Assembly: GCF_000813325.1 (NCBI RefSeq)
Contig: NZ_BBQE01000012.1
Reading direction: 5' to 3' (one strand)
DNA from: Sulfurospirillum cavolei
GTDB taxonomy: Bacteria; Campylobacterota; Campylobacteria; Campylobacterales; Sulfurospirillaceae
Length of the DNA: 64,000 nt
The position numbers and the translations under genes were made by a program. The first letter of the stretch is position 1. The number at the start of each line of letters is the position of its first letter. The notes beneath the pieces were generated by a model that was given only the letters and a program-made list of their open reading frames with translations, was not told the origin of the DNA and ran no database searches. Shown here in pieces: positions 49,762 to 58,119 of the stretch.

Positions 49762-50685
49762 ATGATACCACAATTTGTATATTCCCCCGAGTACACCGCA
49801 ATTGCAATTGCTTACCGTAATACGAAGTTGATCGCAGACTTGGTACTCCCTCGTGTCCCCGTTAGCAAAAAAGAGTTTAAGTATATCGAATACCCACTCG
49901 CGGACAGTTTTACGGTTCCTGATACTCTTTTCCCCAAAAAAGGTACTCCAAACATTGTCGACTTTGGTGGACGCGATGTAACGAGCATGACGATCGATTA
50001 CGGCTTGGATGACCCAATCTCCAACGATGATATCGCAAATGCTCCAGAGGGAAGCAATCTTGAAGGTAAAGGTGTTGAGTACGTTACCGATCTTGTCGCC
50101 CTTGCTAGAGAAGTACGTGCCGCCGCGCTTCTTTTTAACGCAAATAGCTATGCAAGCTCAAAAACGCTAGCACTTACGGGTACAGATCGATTCGATGATT
50201 ATGAGAATTCTGATCCTCTTGCCGTACTTGTCGAGGCACTTGATACGCCTCTTATGCGCCCTAACACGATGACAATAGGTCGCAAAGCCTTCTCTAAACT
50301 TGCGATGCACCCTAAAGTCGTTAAGGCGGCAAACGGTAATGCCGGTGATAGCGGTATCGCAACAAAACTGCGCATCGCAGAGATCCTAGAGCTCGACAAC
50401 ATTTTTGTCGGAGAGGGTTGGCTAAATACCGCAAAAAAAGGACAAACGGCTGTAATGCAACGCGTTTGGGGGAATGACATCTCTTTAACCTATCTTAACT
50501 CTCTAGCCGACACACAACGAGGCGTAACGTTCGGTTTTACGGCACAGTATGGCACAAAGCAAGCAGGCGCAAATCCTGTTGCGCTTGGTATAAACGGTTC
50601 TATGTTGGTTCGTTCAGCCGAAAGCGTAAAAGAGCTTATCGTTGCAAAAGACGTCGGCTTCTTACTTACCGATGTCATCTCATAA
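49762..50685 (+). CDS. Major capsid protein
   Basis: A 307-residue HK97-fold type protein. It starts FVYSPEYTAIAIAYRNTKLI and has VSKKEFKYIEYPLADSFTVP near 40, YGLDDPISNDDIANAPEGS near 85, NTMTIGRKAFSKLAMHPKV near 165 and a GSMLVRSAESVKELIV end. Lack of a long N-terminal delta domain agrees with a separate scaffold. Good ribosome site AAGGAG. It probably forms the shell with the cement protein. Confidence 0.85.
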   Translation: MIPQFVYSPEYTAIAIAYRNTKLIADLVLPRVPVSKKEFKYIEYPLADSFTVPDTLFPKKGTPNIVDFGGRDVTSMTIDYGLDDPISNDDIANAPEGSNLEGKGVEYVTDLVALAREVRAAALLFNANSYASSKTLALTGTDRFDDYENSDPLAVLVEALDTPLMRPNTMTIGRKAFSKLAMHPKVVKAANGNAGDSGIATKLRIAEILELDNIFVGEGWLNTAKKGQTAVMQRVWGNDISLTYLNSLADTQRGVTFGFTAQYGTKQAGANPVALGINGSMLVRSAESVKELIVAKDVGFLLTDVIS

Positions 50686-50697
50686 AAGGAGGTAATT

Positions 50698-50982
50698 GTG
50701 AATCCTAAAAAAACTAAAGTAGATCCTGCGGCGAAAGCTCAAGACGAGACGAAAGATCAAGACGAAACGAAAGATCAAGACGAAACGAAAGATCAAGACG
50801 AAACGAAAGATCAAGACGAAACGAAAGATCAGGACGAGACCAAAGATCAAGTTTCCTACATTGCAAAGCGTCCTTTTCTCCGTGCAGGGAAAACGTATGC
50901 GGTCGGCGAAGATGCCACGGGGCTATTTGATAAAGATGAAGCAGAACGCCTTTTGAAAGCAGGCGTAATCGAAAAGGCATAA
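50698..50982 (+). CDS. Phage protein with QDETKD tandem repeats
   Basis: A 94-residue protein starting with GTG after AAAAGGAGG. Residues 15-50 are six QDETKD repeats. The C-terminal 40 residues (YIAKRPFLRAGKTYAVGEDA) look like a small beta domain found after capsid genes in other phages. The charged arm may reach out from the capsid or connector, or be a linker. Function not known. Confidence 0.65.
   Translation: MNPKKTKVDPAAKAQDETKDQDETKDQDETKDQDETKDQDETKDQDETKDQVSYIAKRPFLRAGKTYAVGEDATGLFDKDEAERLLKAGVIEKA
50740..50847 (+). repeat. Six tandem 18-bp repeats (QDETKD coding)
   Basis: Units of CAAGACGAAACGAAAGAT; the four middle copies (2-5) are identical, the first differs by one base and the last by three. 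The 18-base unit keeps the reading frame, so copy number can change without loss of the gene. Confidence 0.95.
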
Positions 50983-50986
50983 ACAG

Positions 50987-51337
50987 ATGGCAGCAGTAGT
51001 AACACCCGATACGGTAAGAACCTTCCACCCCCTTGGAGGGGTAAAAGATGAAGAGATTACCGCACATCTTAACACCGCAACACGGGACTTCGCAAAAACA
51101 ATCTTTGCGGATGAACAAGATGAAATTGAGGCGATCTGCTGCCAAACGATCTACTACGTTATCCCCTTGCTTTGGGCGAAGGGTATGAATAACTTTGCAG
51201 GCTATGAGACGGTCTATTCCTCCGCCTCTGATATTGAGAAAATGCAAAAGACGTGGAAAGCGCGGGCGGACGCGGCGGTTAACCGAGGGGTTACTGCTAC
51301 GCCTGCAAGCGGGAAACTAAAATACGGAGCGGTGTAA
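50987..51337 (+). CDS. Head-tail connector-like protein
   Basis: A 116-residue helical protein (VKDEEITAHLNTATRDFAKT, IEAICCQTIYYVIPLLWAKG) with the shape of DUF1320/gp6-like head completion proteins that follow capsid genes. It overlaps the next gene by one base. Confidence 0.55.
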   Translation: MAAVVTPDTVRTFHPLGGVKDEEITAHLNTATRDFAKTIFADEQDEIEAICCQTIYYVIPLLWAKGMNNFAGYETVYSSASDIEKMQKTWKARADAAVNRGVTATPASGKLKYGAV

Positions 51338-51651
51338 TGCTGTACAACGAAACCGAAGCGATAGAAGAGATCAAAACGCTGATCACAACAAAAACAACCA
51401 AGGCGGAACGAGAATATGAACTCTTCGTCGCAAGCAGGGAGCGAATAAATGCCGGAGAGTACAAAGCAAACGTTACTGCACGTTTTGCACTAGACGGGCT
51501 TGATGCCGAAGCCTTAACTAAAGAGTTTATGAAGCTTTTTATTTACGGTTTTGAGATCGTCTTCGTGAGGTCGTACACCGCGATCCTTGCTGAAAAAAAC
51601 TTAAGAGTCGTCGACTTTATACTCGAAGCGACTATCGCGCTTGAAAACTAA
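51337..51651 (+). CDS. Hypothetical head-tail region protein
   Basis: A 104-residue helical protein (IEEIKTLITTKTTKAEREYE, FALDGLDAEALTKEFMKLF). Position suggests a head-completion or neck role. No family recognised. Confidence 0.5.
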   Translation: MLYNETEAIEEIKTLITTKTTKAEREYELFVASRERINAGEYKANVTARFALDGLDAEALTKEFMKLFIYGFEIVFVRSYTAILAEKNLRVVDFILEATIALEN

Positions 51652-51661
51652 GGGGTAATAT

Positions 51662-52054
51662 ATGAATTTTAGCAGTATTGAAGAGGCTATTAAAGTCGCT
51701 AAAACACTTGTGTACGCGATCATTGCGCTTTTACTCGTTATCGTATTTTTAGGCTTTATCGTTTATGTGCGCGGTAATACGATCGACAAATTAAACCTTA
51801 GTTTAACTTCTAAAGCGTCCGAGATCTATGCACTTAAAGCACAAAAGGTAACGCTTACCTCTGCGCTTTCTGCGCAAACGAGCGAAGTTGAAAAAAACAA
51901 GATCGATCTCAAAAAGGCGCAAGAAGATCTTGCGACCCAGAAACCGCAGATCATTATGCGCTATAGAACGCAAAAACTCGATGCAAACGCCACGTGCGAG
52001 GCACAATTAAACGACATTAAACAAACGCTGGAGGTTTACCATGCAAACCGTTAA
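51662..52054 (+). CDS. Inner-membrane spanin (Rz-like)
   Basis: A 130-residue protein with one N-terminal membrane helix (about 14-36, YAIIALLLVIVFLGFIVYV) and a long coiled coil (40-90, KLNLSLTSKASEIYALKAQK), ending in a periplasmic tail with one Cys. The next gene starts inside its 3' end in another frame and codes a lipoprotein, which is the classical overlapping Rz/Rz1 pair. Spanins break the outer membrane at the last step of lysis. Confidence 0.8.
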   Translation: MNFSSIEEAIKVAKTLVYAIIALLLVIVFLGFIVYVRGNTIDKLNLSLTSKASEIYALKAQKVTLTSALSAQTSEVEKNKIDLKKAQEDLATQKPQIIMRYRTQKLDANATCEAQLNDIKQTLEVYHANR

Positions 52055-52340
52055 ACGCACGATTCGCCCTTTTATTAAGGCTTTGTGCTATGCCTTGCTT
52101 TCACTTTGGGCGTATTTGCTTATCGGGGTTGCGGTGCTTTTATTAAACGGATGCGGCGCAAAGCCGGAGATCGTCTATATTGAAAAGCCTGAACCTTACG
52201 CAGTCCCTACAAAGTGCAACTTGACCTTGCCTAAAAAAATGCCTAAAACGGGGGTCGTCGGGCAAGACGTCCAAAATGTCGCAATCGATGCCGACATTGC
52301 CCGTGACGTAGCCCGAAAATGTGGAGCACAGGATGAATAA
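52041..52340 (+). CDS. Outer-membrane spanin lipoprotein (Rz1-like)
   Basis: A 99-residue protein with a hydrophobic segment and a lipobox (VAVLLLNGCGAKPE; lipidation at Cys near residue 38). The mature part is Pro-rich (YIEKPEPYAVPTKCNLTLP), typical of Rz1. The leader is long for a lipoprotein. It overlaps the Rz-like gene by 14 bases and the holin gene by 8. Confidence 0.75.
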   Translation: MQTVKRTIRPFIKALCYALLSLWAYLLIGVAVLLLNGCGAKPEIVYIEKPEPYAVPTKCNLTLPKKMPKTGVVGQDVQNVAIDADIARDVARKCGAQDE

Positions 52341-52626
52341 CGAAAAATTAACGTTTTGGGCATGGTTTGTCTTTGTCGCGTTTATTGGGGCGATCTTGGG
52401 ATATTTTACAAAGAACAAAGAGCCCGTGAGCAAAGTCGAACGACTTAAAGGGCTTGCTATCGGCGTAACGACCAGCATGTTCGCGGCATACGTAATGTTT
52501 CAGATTGCTTTTTTCTATTTTCAGAATGAAAACGTAAGCGTTGCGATCGCTGGCGTTGCGGCATGGATGGGAGCGGATGCGTTTTTAACGCTAGAAAAAA
52601 TTATTACAAACACACCTAAAAAATAA
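52333..52626 (+). CDS. Phage holin
   Basis: A 97-residue protein with three membrane helices (about 8-26, 42-66, 70-86) and a short basic end: WAWFVFVAFIGAILGYFTKN, IGVTTSMFAAYVMFQIAFF. The class I holin layout and the adjacent spanins support it. GTGGAGCACAGG precedes the ATG at 52333. Confidence 0.7.
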   Translation: MNNEKLTFWAWFVFVAFIGAILGYFTKNKEPVSKVERLKGLAIGVTTSMFAAYVMFQIAFFYFQNENVSVAIAGVAAWMGADAFLTLEKIITNTPKK

Positions 52627-52635
52627 GGAAAAATC

Positions 52636-53553
52636 ATGGGCGGAGTATTGAGTCGAGTAAGCGTCGTCGTCGGGCTTGAGACAACGGCGGGGACATACGC
52701 AACACCTAGCGAAGTTATTAAAGTCGGCGAAATGGTTCTGCCTAACGCCGAGATGGATACCGTCGAAGATACGAATTTTAGCTTTTTTGGCGGTATGAAC
52801 GACACGATCGTGATCGCAGACTGGGCGAAAGGCACGTTTGACATTCCGATGTCGCTTTATAAGAGCCTTTCTTACTATACGACCTTGTTCGCTATCTGCA
52901 ATCTTAAAAAAACGGCGGTAACGACTCCTTTCGCCGGATTTTCGTTTACCCCCGAAACGCATGCAACCTCGACGGCTTCGATCGATCTCGTTATGCCGGA
53001 TCGCAAGTTTAAGTACCAAGGCGCAAAAGCAAGTTTCAAGCTTGCAGGAAAAGTCGGGGACAAAGTAACCGCAACCTTTAGCATTAACGGCTCTTTCGTC
53101 GAAAGGCTCATCGCCGCACAGACGATCGTCGACACGCCGCGTGATGAAGTGATGATCGTCCGCCGATTAGGCGGCATGAGCATTAACGGCGTCGAAATTA
53201 ACCTAAGCGAGTTCGAGTTCGACATGGGAAGTACGATCAATCAGCAAAAATTTACAAACGTAGGGGAGTTTTTTTTAGCGGATTATGCCCCTAAATTAAC
53301 GCTTAAAACCCGTTTGGAAAATGCCGGAGCCGACGGTTTTACCGAGCTGCTCTCCGGAGAAGCGATGGAATTTGTTTGCGACCTAAAAGATACAGAGGGC
53401 AACATCGTTTGGCGTTTTGTCGTACCCAATGCCAAAATGAGTAAACAACCCGACTACGAAGACAGCGACGGTATCTTTGTTATCAGCAGAGAGTATAACG
53501 CCGTAAGCACAAACGGCGATGACAATTTTACGCTTTACCATTTTACGCATTAA
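52636..53553 (+). CDS. Phage tail tube protein
   Basis: A 305-residue beta-rich protein at the usual place before the chaperone and tape measure. The start (GLETTAGTYATPSEVIKVGE) and the middle FKYQGAKASFKLAGKVGDKV near 135 are as in the large tail-tube proteins of GTA-like and siphoviruses. No sheath gene lies before it, so the tail is probably non-contractile. Confidence 0.75.
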   Translation: MGGVLSRVSVVVGLETTAGTYATPSEVIKVGEMVLPNAEMDTVEDTNFSFFGGMNDTIVIADWAKGTFDIPMSLYKSLSYYTTLFAICNLKKTAVTTPFAGFSFTPETHATSTASIDLVMPDRKFKYQGAKASFKLAGKVGDKVTATFSINGSFVERLIAAQTIVDTPRDEVMIVRRLGGMSINGVEINLSEFEFDMGSTINQQKFTNVGEFFLADYAPKLTLKTRLENAGADGFTELLSGEAMEFVCDLKDTEGNIVWRFVVPNAKMSKQPDYEDSDGIFVISREYNAVSTNGDDNFTLYHFTH

Positions 53554-53563
53554 GGATTGAACT

Positions 53564-54097
53564 ATGATCGAGACACGCTTTGAAGTACCCGTAACTATAA
53601 ATGGAGAGGTTTTTAACGTAACCGTTAGAGAACTGCGCCCCGCCGAAAAAAAGGCACTTGAAAAAATCGGGGAAGAACAAAAAAGCCTCTTAGAAGAGCA
53701 AAGCGCGAAAGAGCGAAAGAGCGAAGAAAACGCAATCGCATTGCAAGAAGCGCAACATGCTCTCGAGGTAACCCGGGAAATGTTAGAGCTTGTTGAGCTT
53801 AAAGATAAGCTCGCTTTATTTATCGAAATAAAAAAGCTCGGCTTTGAAATCGGAAGGTTAAAACGAGAACGTCTAAGCCTAGAGCGTTCTGATCTTACAA
53901 AAGCCAACGATGCGTTAGAGCGCATTTATAAAGAGAAGTTTAACTTTATTATCGGCGGCGATAACAAAGAAGCTTTAAAAAACACAATTGAAGAGTGTAA
54001 CGTTAGCTACCAAACGGTCTTTGCGGAGATTAACGCAGAGATCGAGGAGCAAACTAAAAAAAAGTTGAACGCCTCGGAAGATGGGCAGAACAAGTAG
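53564..54097 (+). CDS. Tail assembly chaperone, short form (G)
   Basis: A 177-residue protein. The start (RFEVPVTINGEVFNVTVREL) is the conserved strand region of tail chaperones, followed by a long helical part (60-130). It ends soon after the slippery run AAAAAAAAG. Together with the frameshifted form it guides tube protein assembly around the tape measure. Confidence 0.8.
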   Translation: MIETRFEVPVTINGEVFNVTVRELRPAEKKALEKIGEEQKSLLEEQSAKERKSEENAIALQEAQHALEVTREMLELVELKDKLALFIEIKKLGFEIGRLKRERLSLERSDLTKANDALERIYKEKFNFIIGGDNKEALKNTIEECNVSYQTVFAEINAEIEEQTKKKLNASEDGQNK

Positions 54098-54363
54098 CTA
54101 AAAACGGGGAGCTTCCTCCTTCCGCTAAGGGGCTTGATGCAAAAACGCTTGCTCTTTACAAAGAAAGAGGCATCGCAATTTTAGAGGGAGCATACGAAGA
54201 GTTTATGGGCGCGTTGTTTCTCCGAGCTATCGATGCCGGAGAGTATGGGTATAAAGTAAATTTTGAGATCGTACGGCTTACATGTAAAAAAGAAAAAGTT
54301 GATGTGCTTGAGACTTACGACATTTTAAACTACATGTGCGCAAAGGCAAATAAGGCAAAATGA
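53564..54363 (+). CDS. Tail assembly chaperone, long form by -1 frameshift (GT)
   Basis: A frame with no start of its own runs in -1 from 54064 to the TGA at 54361. It reads VERLGRWAEQVAKNGELPPS and continues for 99 codons. Slipping at A AAA AAG (54058-54064) joins it to the chaperone to give about 266 residues. GAGGAG (54044-54049) lies eight bases before the site, like the stimulating sequence in E. coli dnaX. The stop overlaps the tape-measure start as ATGA. The layout matches lambda G/GT. Confidence 0.85.
54044..54064 (+). promoter_or_regulatory. Programmed -1 frameshift site with upstream Shine-Dalgarno-like stimulator
   Basis: GAGGAG at 54044-54049 and the heptamer A AAA AAG at 54058-54064, in the correct phase for tandem slippage from the chaperone frame to the GT frame. 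Confidence 0.85.
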
Positions 54364-57266
54364 TGGACGCAGAATCTAGAATTCGTATAGCAATCAGCTC
54401 GGCTCTAAGTGCAAAAGGCCTCGATGATGCTACGGCTTCAACCGAAAAACTTAAGCAAAAAGCAAAAGAGGCGAGCAGAGGCATAAGCGGTATTAACGAT
54501 ACCTTAGATATCCTCAAAAGCCGTGCTGAAAGCGTTGTCCAACCTTTGCATACCGTACAGGGTATTTTTGCGGCGTATGGTGTGGGTACGGCGGTTAAAA
54601 GTCTCATAGACATTAATGCACAATATGAAAGAATGCAAACAGGCATTGCCGCTCTTATCGCCGTTAACGCACAAAACGAAACTTCTACGGGACGTAATGT
54701 TACGGCAGCTGAAAAGTTTGCACTTGCACAAAAAATGGCTGCCGCAGCAGTCGAAGAACTTCGCAAAGCCAATGTTGACACTCCTGCAAATTTAGAACAA
54801 TTAACGGATGGTTTTCAATCTGCAATTGGTCCCGCGTTAAAACTCAATTGGACAATTGATCAAACAATTAAATATACGACCTTGATGACGCAAGCCGCCG
54901 CGGCAATGGGTATGCCGATGAACCAACTTGCACAAGAAATGCGATCTGTTCTCTCTGGGCAAATCGACATGAACTCACAGGTCGCTCGTAATCTTGGCAT
55001 TACGAATGAGCAAATTGCATTACACATTAAAATGGGTGATACCTATGATTTTCTTCTTTCAAAATTACGAGATTTTGAGGAAGCAGGTAAGAAAATAAGA
55101 ACGGATTGGGATGGAGTCACCTCTGATCTTGAAGATAGATTTGCTTCTATCCGAAAAGCAACCGGCGATAAACTTTTTGAAGCGTTAAAAATCGACTTAG
55201 CCGAAGTAAGTACGCTTTTAGAAAAAAATACCGATCAAATCGCCGGAGAGTTTTCTAGTGCGCTCATGAGCATTTACACTAATGGCAAAAAAATTGGTGA
55301 AGGGCTTTATGAGATGCGCGACATCTTAGATAATGTCGTCGTGGGCTATGCCGCATTTAAGGTAGGAGGGATGATCGCAACGGGGGTCGCTACCGCAACG
55401 ACGGCTATTGTCGCAATGAATACGGCACTTAAAACGGCAACGGTTGCACAACTTGCCTTTAACGTTGCGGCAAAGGCAAATCCTTACGTGCTCGGCGCGA
55501 CGGTTTTAGGATCACTTGCTTATGCTACCTATGAAAGCTCCCAAGAGATCCAAGCACAAGCGGAAGCCAATACAAAATACTGGGAAAACATCGGCAAGGA
55601 GAATACCGAAAAAGCAAAAACACAAGAAGGTATGCTCAAAACGGCGGAGGCTTACGAACTAAAGTACCAAGAGATTTTTGAAAAGACGGGGCAACGTATC
55701 GAAGCCTATAAGACGCAAGCGGAGCAACTCCGCAAGATGGCGGCTAGTGTGGGAGGGGCTACACAAGAAAAACTAAAATTTGGAGGAGCCGCAATACTCT
55801 CGGATGAGGATTCTAAAAAGCAAACACTTGAGTCTTTAAAAACTTACGAGGATTTTTATAAAAGCACAGGAGATCTTGCAACTGCTTGGGCTTCTAAAGA
55901 AGCAGAGATTCGCATGAAAAATACGACTCTAAGCGAAGCACAGTTGCAAAAACTTCTCGCCGCTGAAAAACAAGAGTACATGGATAGTGCAAAGATTACT
56001 AAAGATCGTAAAAAACTCAACGAGGACTACTACGACTATATCGCCGATCTGAGTAAAACTTCCACGCAAGATAAAGTCGATCAAGAAATTTTAACGGAAG
56101 CCTACAAATACCAAAAGTTCCTCGATGAGCATAAGCTTACCCTTGAACAAAGAGAAGCACTTGAGCGTGCGTTTACGGGTGCAATAGAGCGCATACAGAC
56201 GGATGGGCAAAAAGAGAGCCTTAAAAAGCAAGAAGATGCCCTTTTGGAATACTACAAAGCGATCGGGAATACGACTAAAGCCGCAGAGATCGAACTTAAA
56301 CGGTACGAAGAGTCCCTAAACGACGTTAGAGATCTTACGTCGACGCAACGCGCCGAGATGATTGCGGCAAAAGAAACGGAGATCGAACGAAAGCGTCTTG
56401 TCGAACAGCTTGAGCTTAACGAAGAATACTACACCGCTATCGGCGACAAAGCAAATGCTAGCGTGATCGCGCAAGAGAAGTATTTTAACAACCTTCTACT
56501 AAAGGGTAAATCTGTCGCCGAAGCAACGGAGATGGCATACGGACAAGGAACAAAAACGAGTAACTACGACACGATGTACTCGTCCGTCGGGCTCGATACG
56601 GGATTAGCCGGACAACTTGCCGATCGCCTTAAAGCGGTAGAGACGTTTCAAACGGCAGAGCGAAGTCGCATACAGGCGCATTACGCTCTTTTAGAGCAAG
56701 ATGAACAAACGCACACCGCAAAAATGGCAGAACTTTCGCAGATGGAATTCCAGTCCAAACTTGCAACCGCGGGGGCGGGATTCGGTTCTCTCGCTTCGTT
56801 AGCAAAAGCTTTCTACGATGCGAGTGACGGGCAAAATAAAACGGCGTTACGTGCTTATCAAGCGTTCTCCGTCGTGCAGGCGATGATTAGTACCTATACC
56901 GCCGCGGCAAGTGCTTACGAAAAAGGCGTCACGCTAGGCGGCCCGCCTTTAGGTGCGGCGTTTGCCGCAGTAGCGGTCGCGCAAGGTATGGCACAAGTCG
57001 CGATGATCAAAGCGCAAAAGTTCCACACGGGTGGTTTCGTAACGGGTACGACGGACGAAGTTCCGGCAGTTTTACAGCGCGGTGAAGGCGTGCTGAGCCG
57101 AAAAGGCATGCAAAATCTCGACGCTCTTAACCTTGGAAAGCAAAGCAGCTCCGGCGCATCGCCGCAGATTACGATCGTTAACAGTATCGACCCTTCTATT
57201 ATGGAGCAATACGTAACTTCTAGAAGCGGTCGAAAAGTTATTAAGAACATTATAAACGGGAGCTAA
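54360..57266 (+). CDS. Tail tape measure protein
   Basis: A 968-residue protein, the longest of the phage part, which sets tail length. It has long helical parts, a TP901-type core near 100-230 (LTDGFQSAIGPALKLNWTID, ARNLGITNEQIALHIKMGDT), hydrophobic Ala/Gly-rich segments near 340-400 and 830-880, and ends with GGFVTGTTDEVPAVLQRGEG, common at tape-measure C-termini. The start overlaps the GT stop (ATGA). At about 1.5 Angstrom per residue this would fit a tail near 145 nm. Confidence 0.9.
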   Translation: MMDAESRIRIAISSALSAKGLDDATASTEKLKQKAKEASRGISGINDTLDILKSRAESVVQPLHTVQGIFAAYGVGTAVKSLIDINAQYERMQTGIAALIAVNAQNETSTGRNVTAAEKFALAQKMAAAAVEELRKANVDTPANLEQLTDGFQSAIGPALKLNWTIDQTIKYTTLMTQAAAAMGMPMNQLAQEMRSVLSGQIDMNSQVARNLGITNEQIALHIKMGDTYDFLLSKLRDFEEAGKKIRTDWDGVTSDLEDRFASIRKATGDKLFEALKIDLAEVSTLLEKNTDQIAGEFSSALMSIYTNGKKIGEGLYEMRDILDNVVVGYAAFKVGGMIATGVATATTAIVAMNTALKTATVAQLAFNVAAKANPYVLGATVLGSLAYATYESSQEIQAQAEANTKYWENIGKENTEKAKTQEGMLKTAEAYELKYQEIFEKTGQRIEAYKTQAEQLRKMAASVGGATQEKLKFGGAAILSDEDSKKQTLESLKTYEDFYKSTGDLATAWASKEAEIRMKNTTLSEAQLQKLLAAEKQEYMDSAKITKDRKKLNEDYYDYIADLSKTSTQDKVDQEILTEAYKYQKFLDEHKLTLEQREALERAFTGAIERIQTDGQKESLKKQEDALLEYYKAIGNTTKAAEIELKRYEESLNDVRDLTSTQRAEMIAAKETEIERKRLVEQLELNEEYYTAIGDKANASVIAQEKYFNNLLLKGKSVAEATEMAYGQGTKTSNYDTMYSSVGLDTGLAGQLADRLKAVETFQTAERSRIQAHYALLEQDEQTHTAKMAELSQMEFQSKLATAGAGFGSLASLAKAFYDASDGQNKTALRAYQAFSVVQAMISTYTAAASAYEKGVTLGGPPLGAAFAAVAVAQGMAQVAMIKAQKFHTGGFVTGTTDEVPAVLQRGEGVLSRKGMQNLDALNLGKQSSSGASPQITIVNSIDPSIMEQYVTSRSGRKVIKNIINGS

Positions 57267-57267
57267 A

Positions 57268-58119
57268 ATGGCATTTTACAGCGGTACGGCGACAGACGCT
57301 TACGATCTTCTTACTATTATAAAAACCCAAGCCGTTGCAAACGGGTGGACGCTTTTGCGCGGTACCACGACAGAGCTTATTTTGTACTCTGACGGTATGG
57401 GTGGAGAAGATAACATCTACATCGGTTTTCAGCTTTTTACCAACGGTGACGGTGTAAACATGCGTTTAAGTTCCTTTACGGGCTACGCTAATACTGGAAC
57501 CTTCGCCCAACAGCCTAACTACACCGCTAACGTCTTTGTTTATTTGCATAGTGGAAATGAGCCGTACTGGTTAAACATTACCAAAAAACGCATTTTGGGT
57601 GCTGTAAAGATTTATGAGCCTTTAGACGACCTTCAAAAAAACCCCGTGTATCAAATTTTTCATAACGGGTACTTGGACGCATTCGGTGCGCCATCAACTC
57701 TACCGATGCCCTACGCCCTTGTCGGAGGCGGCAATACGAGCACTCTTCGATGGTCAAGTGTTTCGACCGATCTTCCGGCACGCCCTATCGTTTTTACACC
57801 GTTCCCAAGGTGGGTTAAGGCGATGTCCTTAGTGCAGGGCTTTACCAACACGATGCCTTATACCGCAGATCCGGAGGGTAATCTTTTTGCGATGCCTATT
57901 ACGATTTTTACAAACTACACAAACGCAACCGACCCGTATAGTGTTACATCCGTAACCGAAAGATGCCTTATCGGCGAATTTGACGGTCTTATTAAAGTGC
58001 TTGCATCGGGAGGCATTAAAAGCGAAGACACGGTCACGATCGACTCGGTGGATTACATCGTTATTCAAAACGGTCTTAAAACTGAATTTCAAGAATATTT
58101 CGCGATAAGGAAAGTTTAA
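57268..58119 (+). CDS. Distal tail protein (hypothetical)
   Basis: A 283-residue beta-rich protein. The start AFYSGTATDAYDLLTIIKTQ and the pattern of a 40-residue helix-strand unit followed by large strands are shared with the next gene (IITPADNADFFAQFKTFVVS), so they are paralogues. It follows the tape measure and should be near the tail tip. It overlaps the next gene by one base. Confidence 0.6.
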   Translation: MAFYSGTATDAYDLLTIIKTQAVANGWTLLRGTTTELILYSDGMGGEDNIYIGFQLFTNGDGVNMRLSSFTGYANTGTFAQQPNYTANVFVYLHSGNEPYWLNITKKRILGAVKIYEPLDDLQKNPVYQIFHNGYLDAFGAPSTLPMPYALVGGGNTSTLRWSSVSTDLPARPIVFTPFPRWVKAMSLVQGFTNTMPYTADPEGNLFAMPITIFTNYTNATDPYSVTSVTERCLIGEFDGLIKVLASGGIKSEDTVTIDSVDYIVIQNGLKTEFQEYFAIRKV

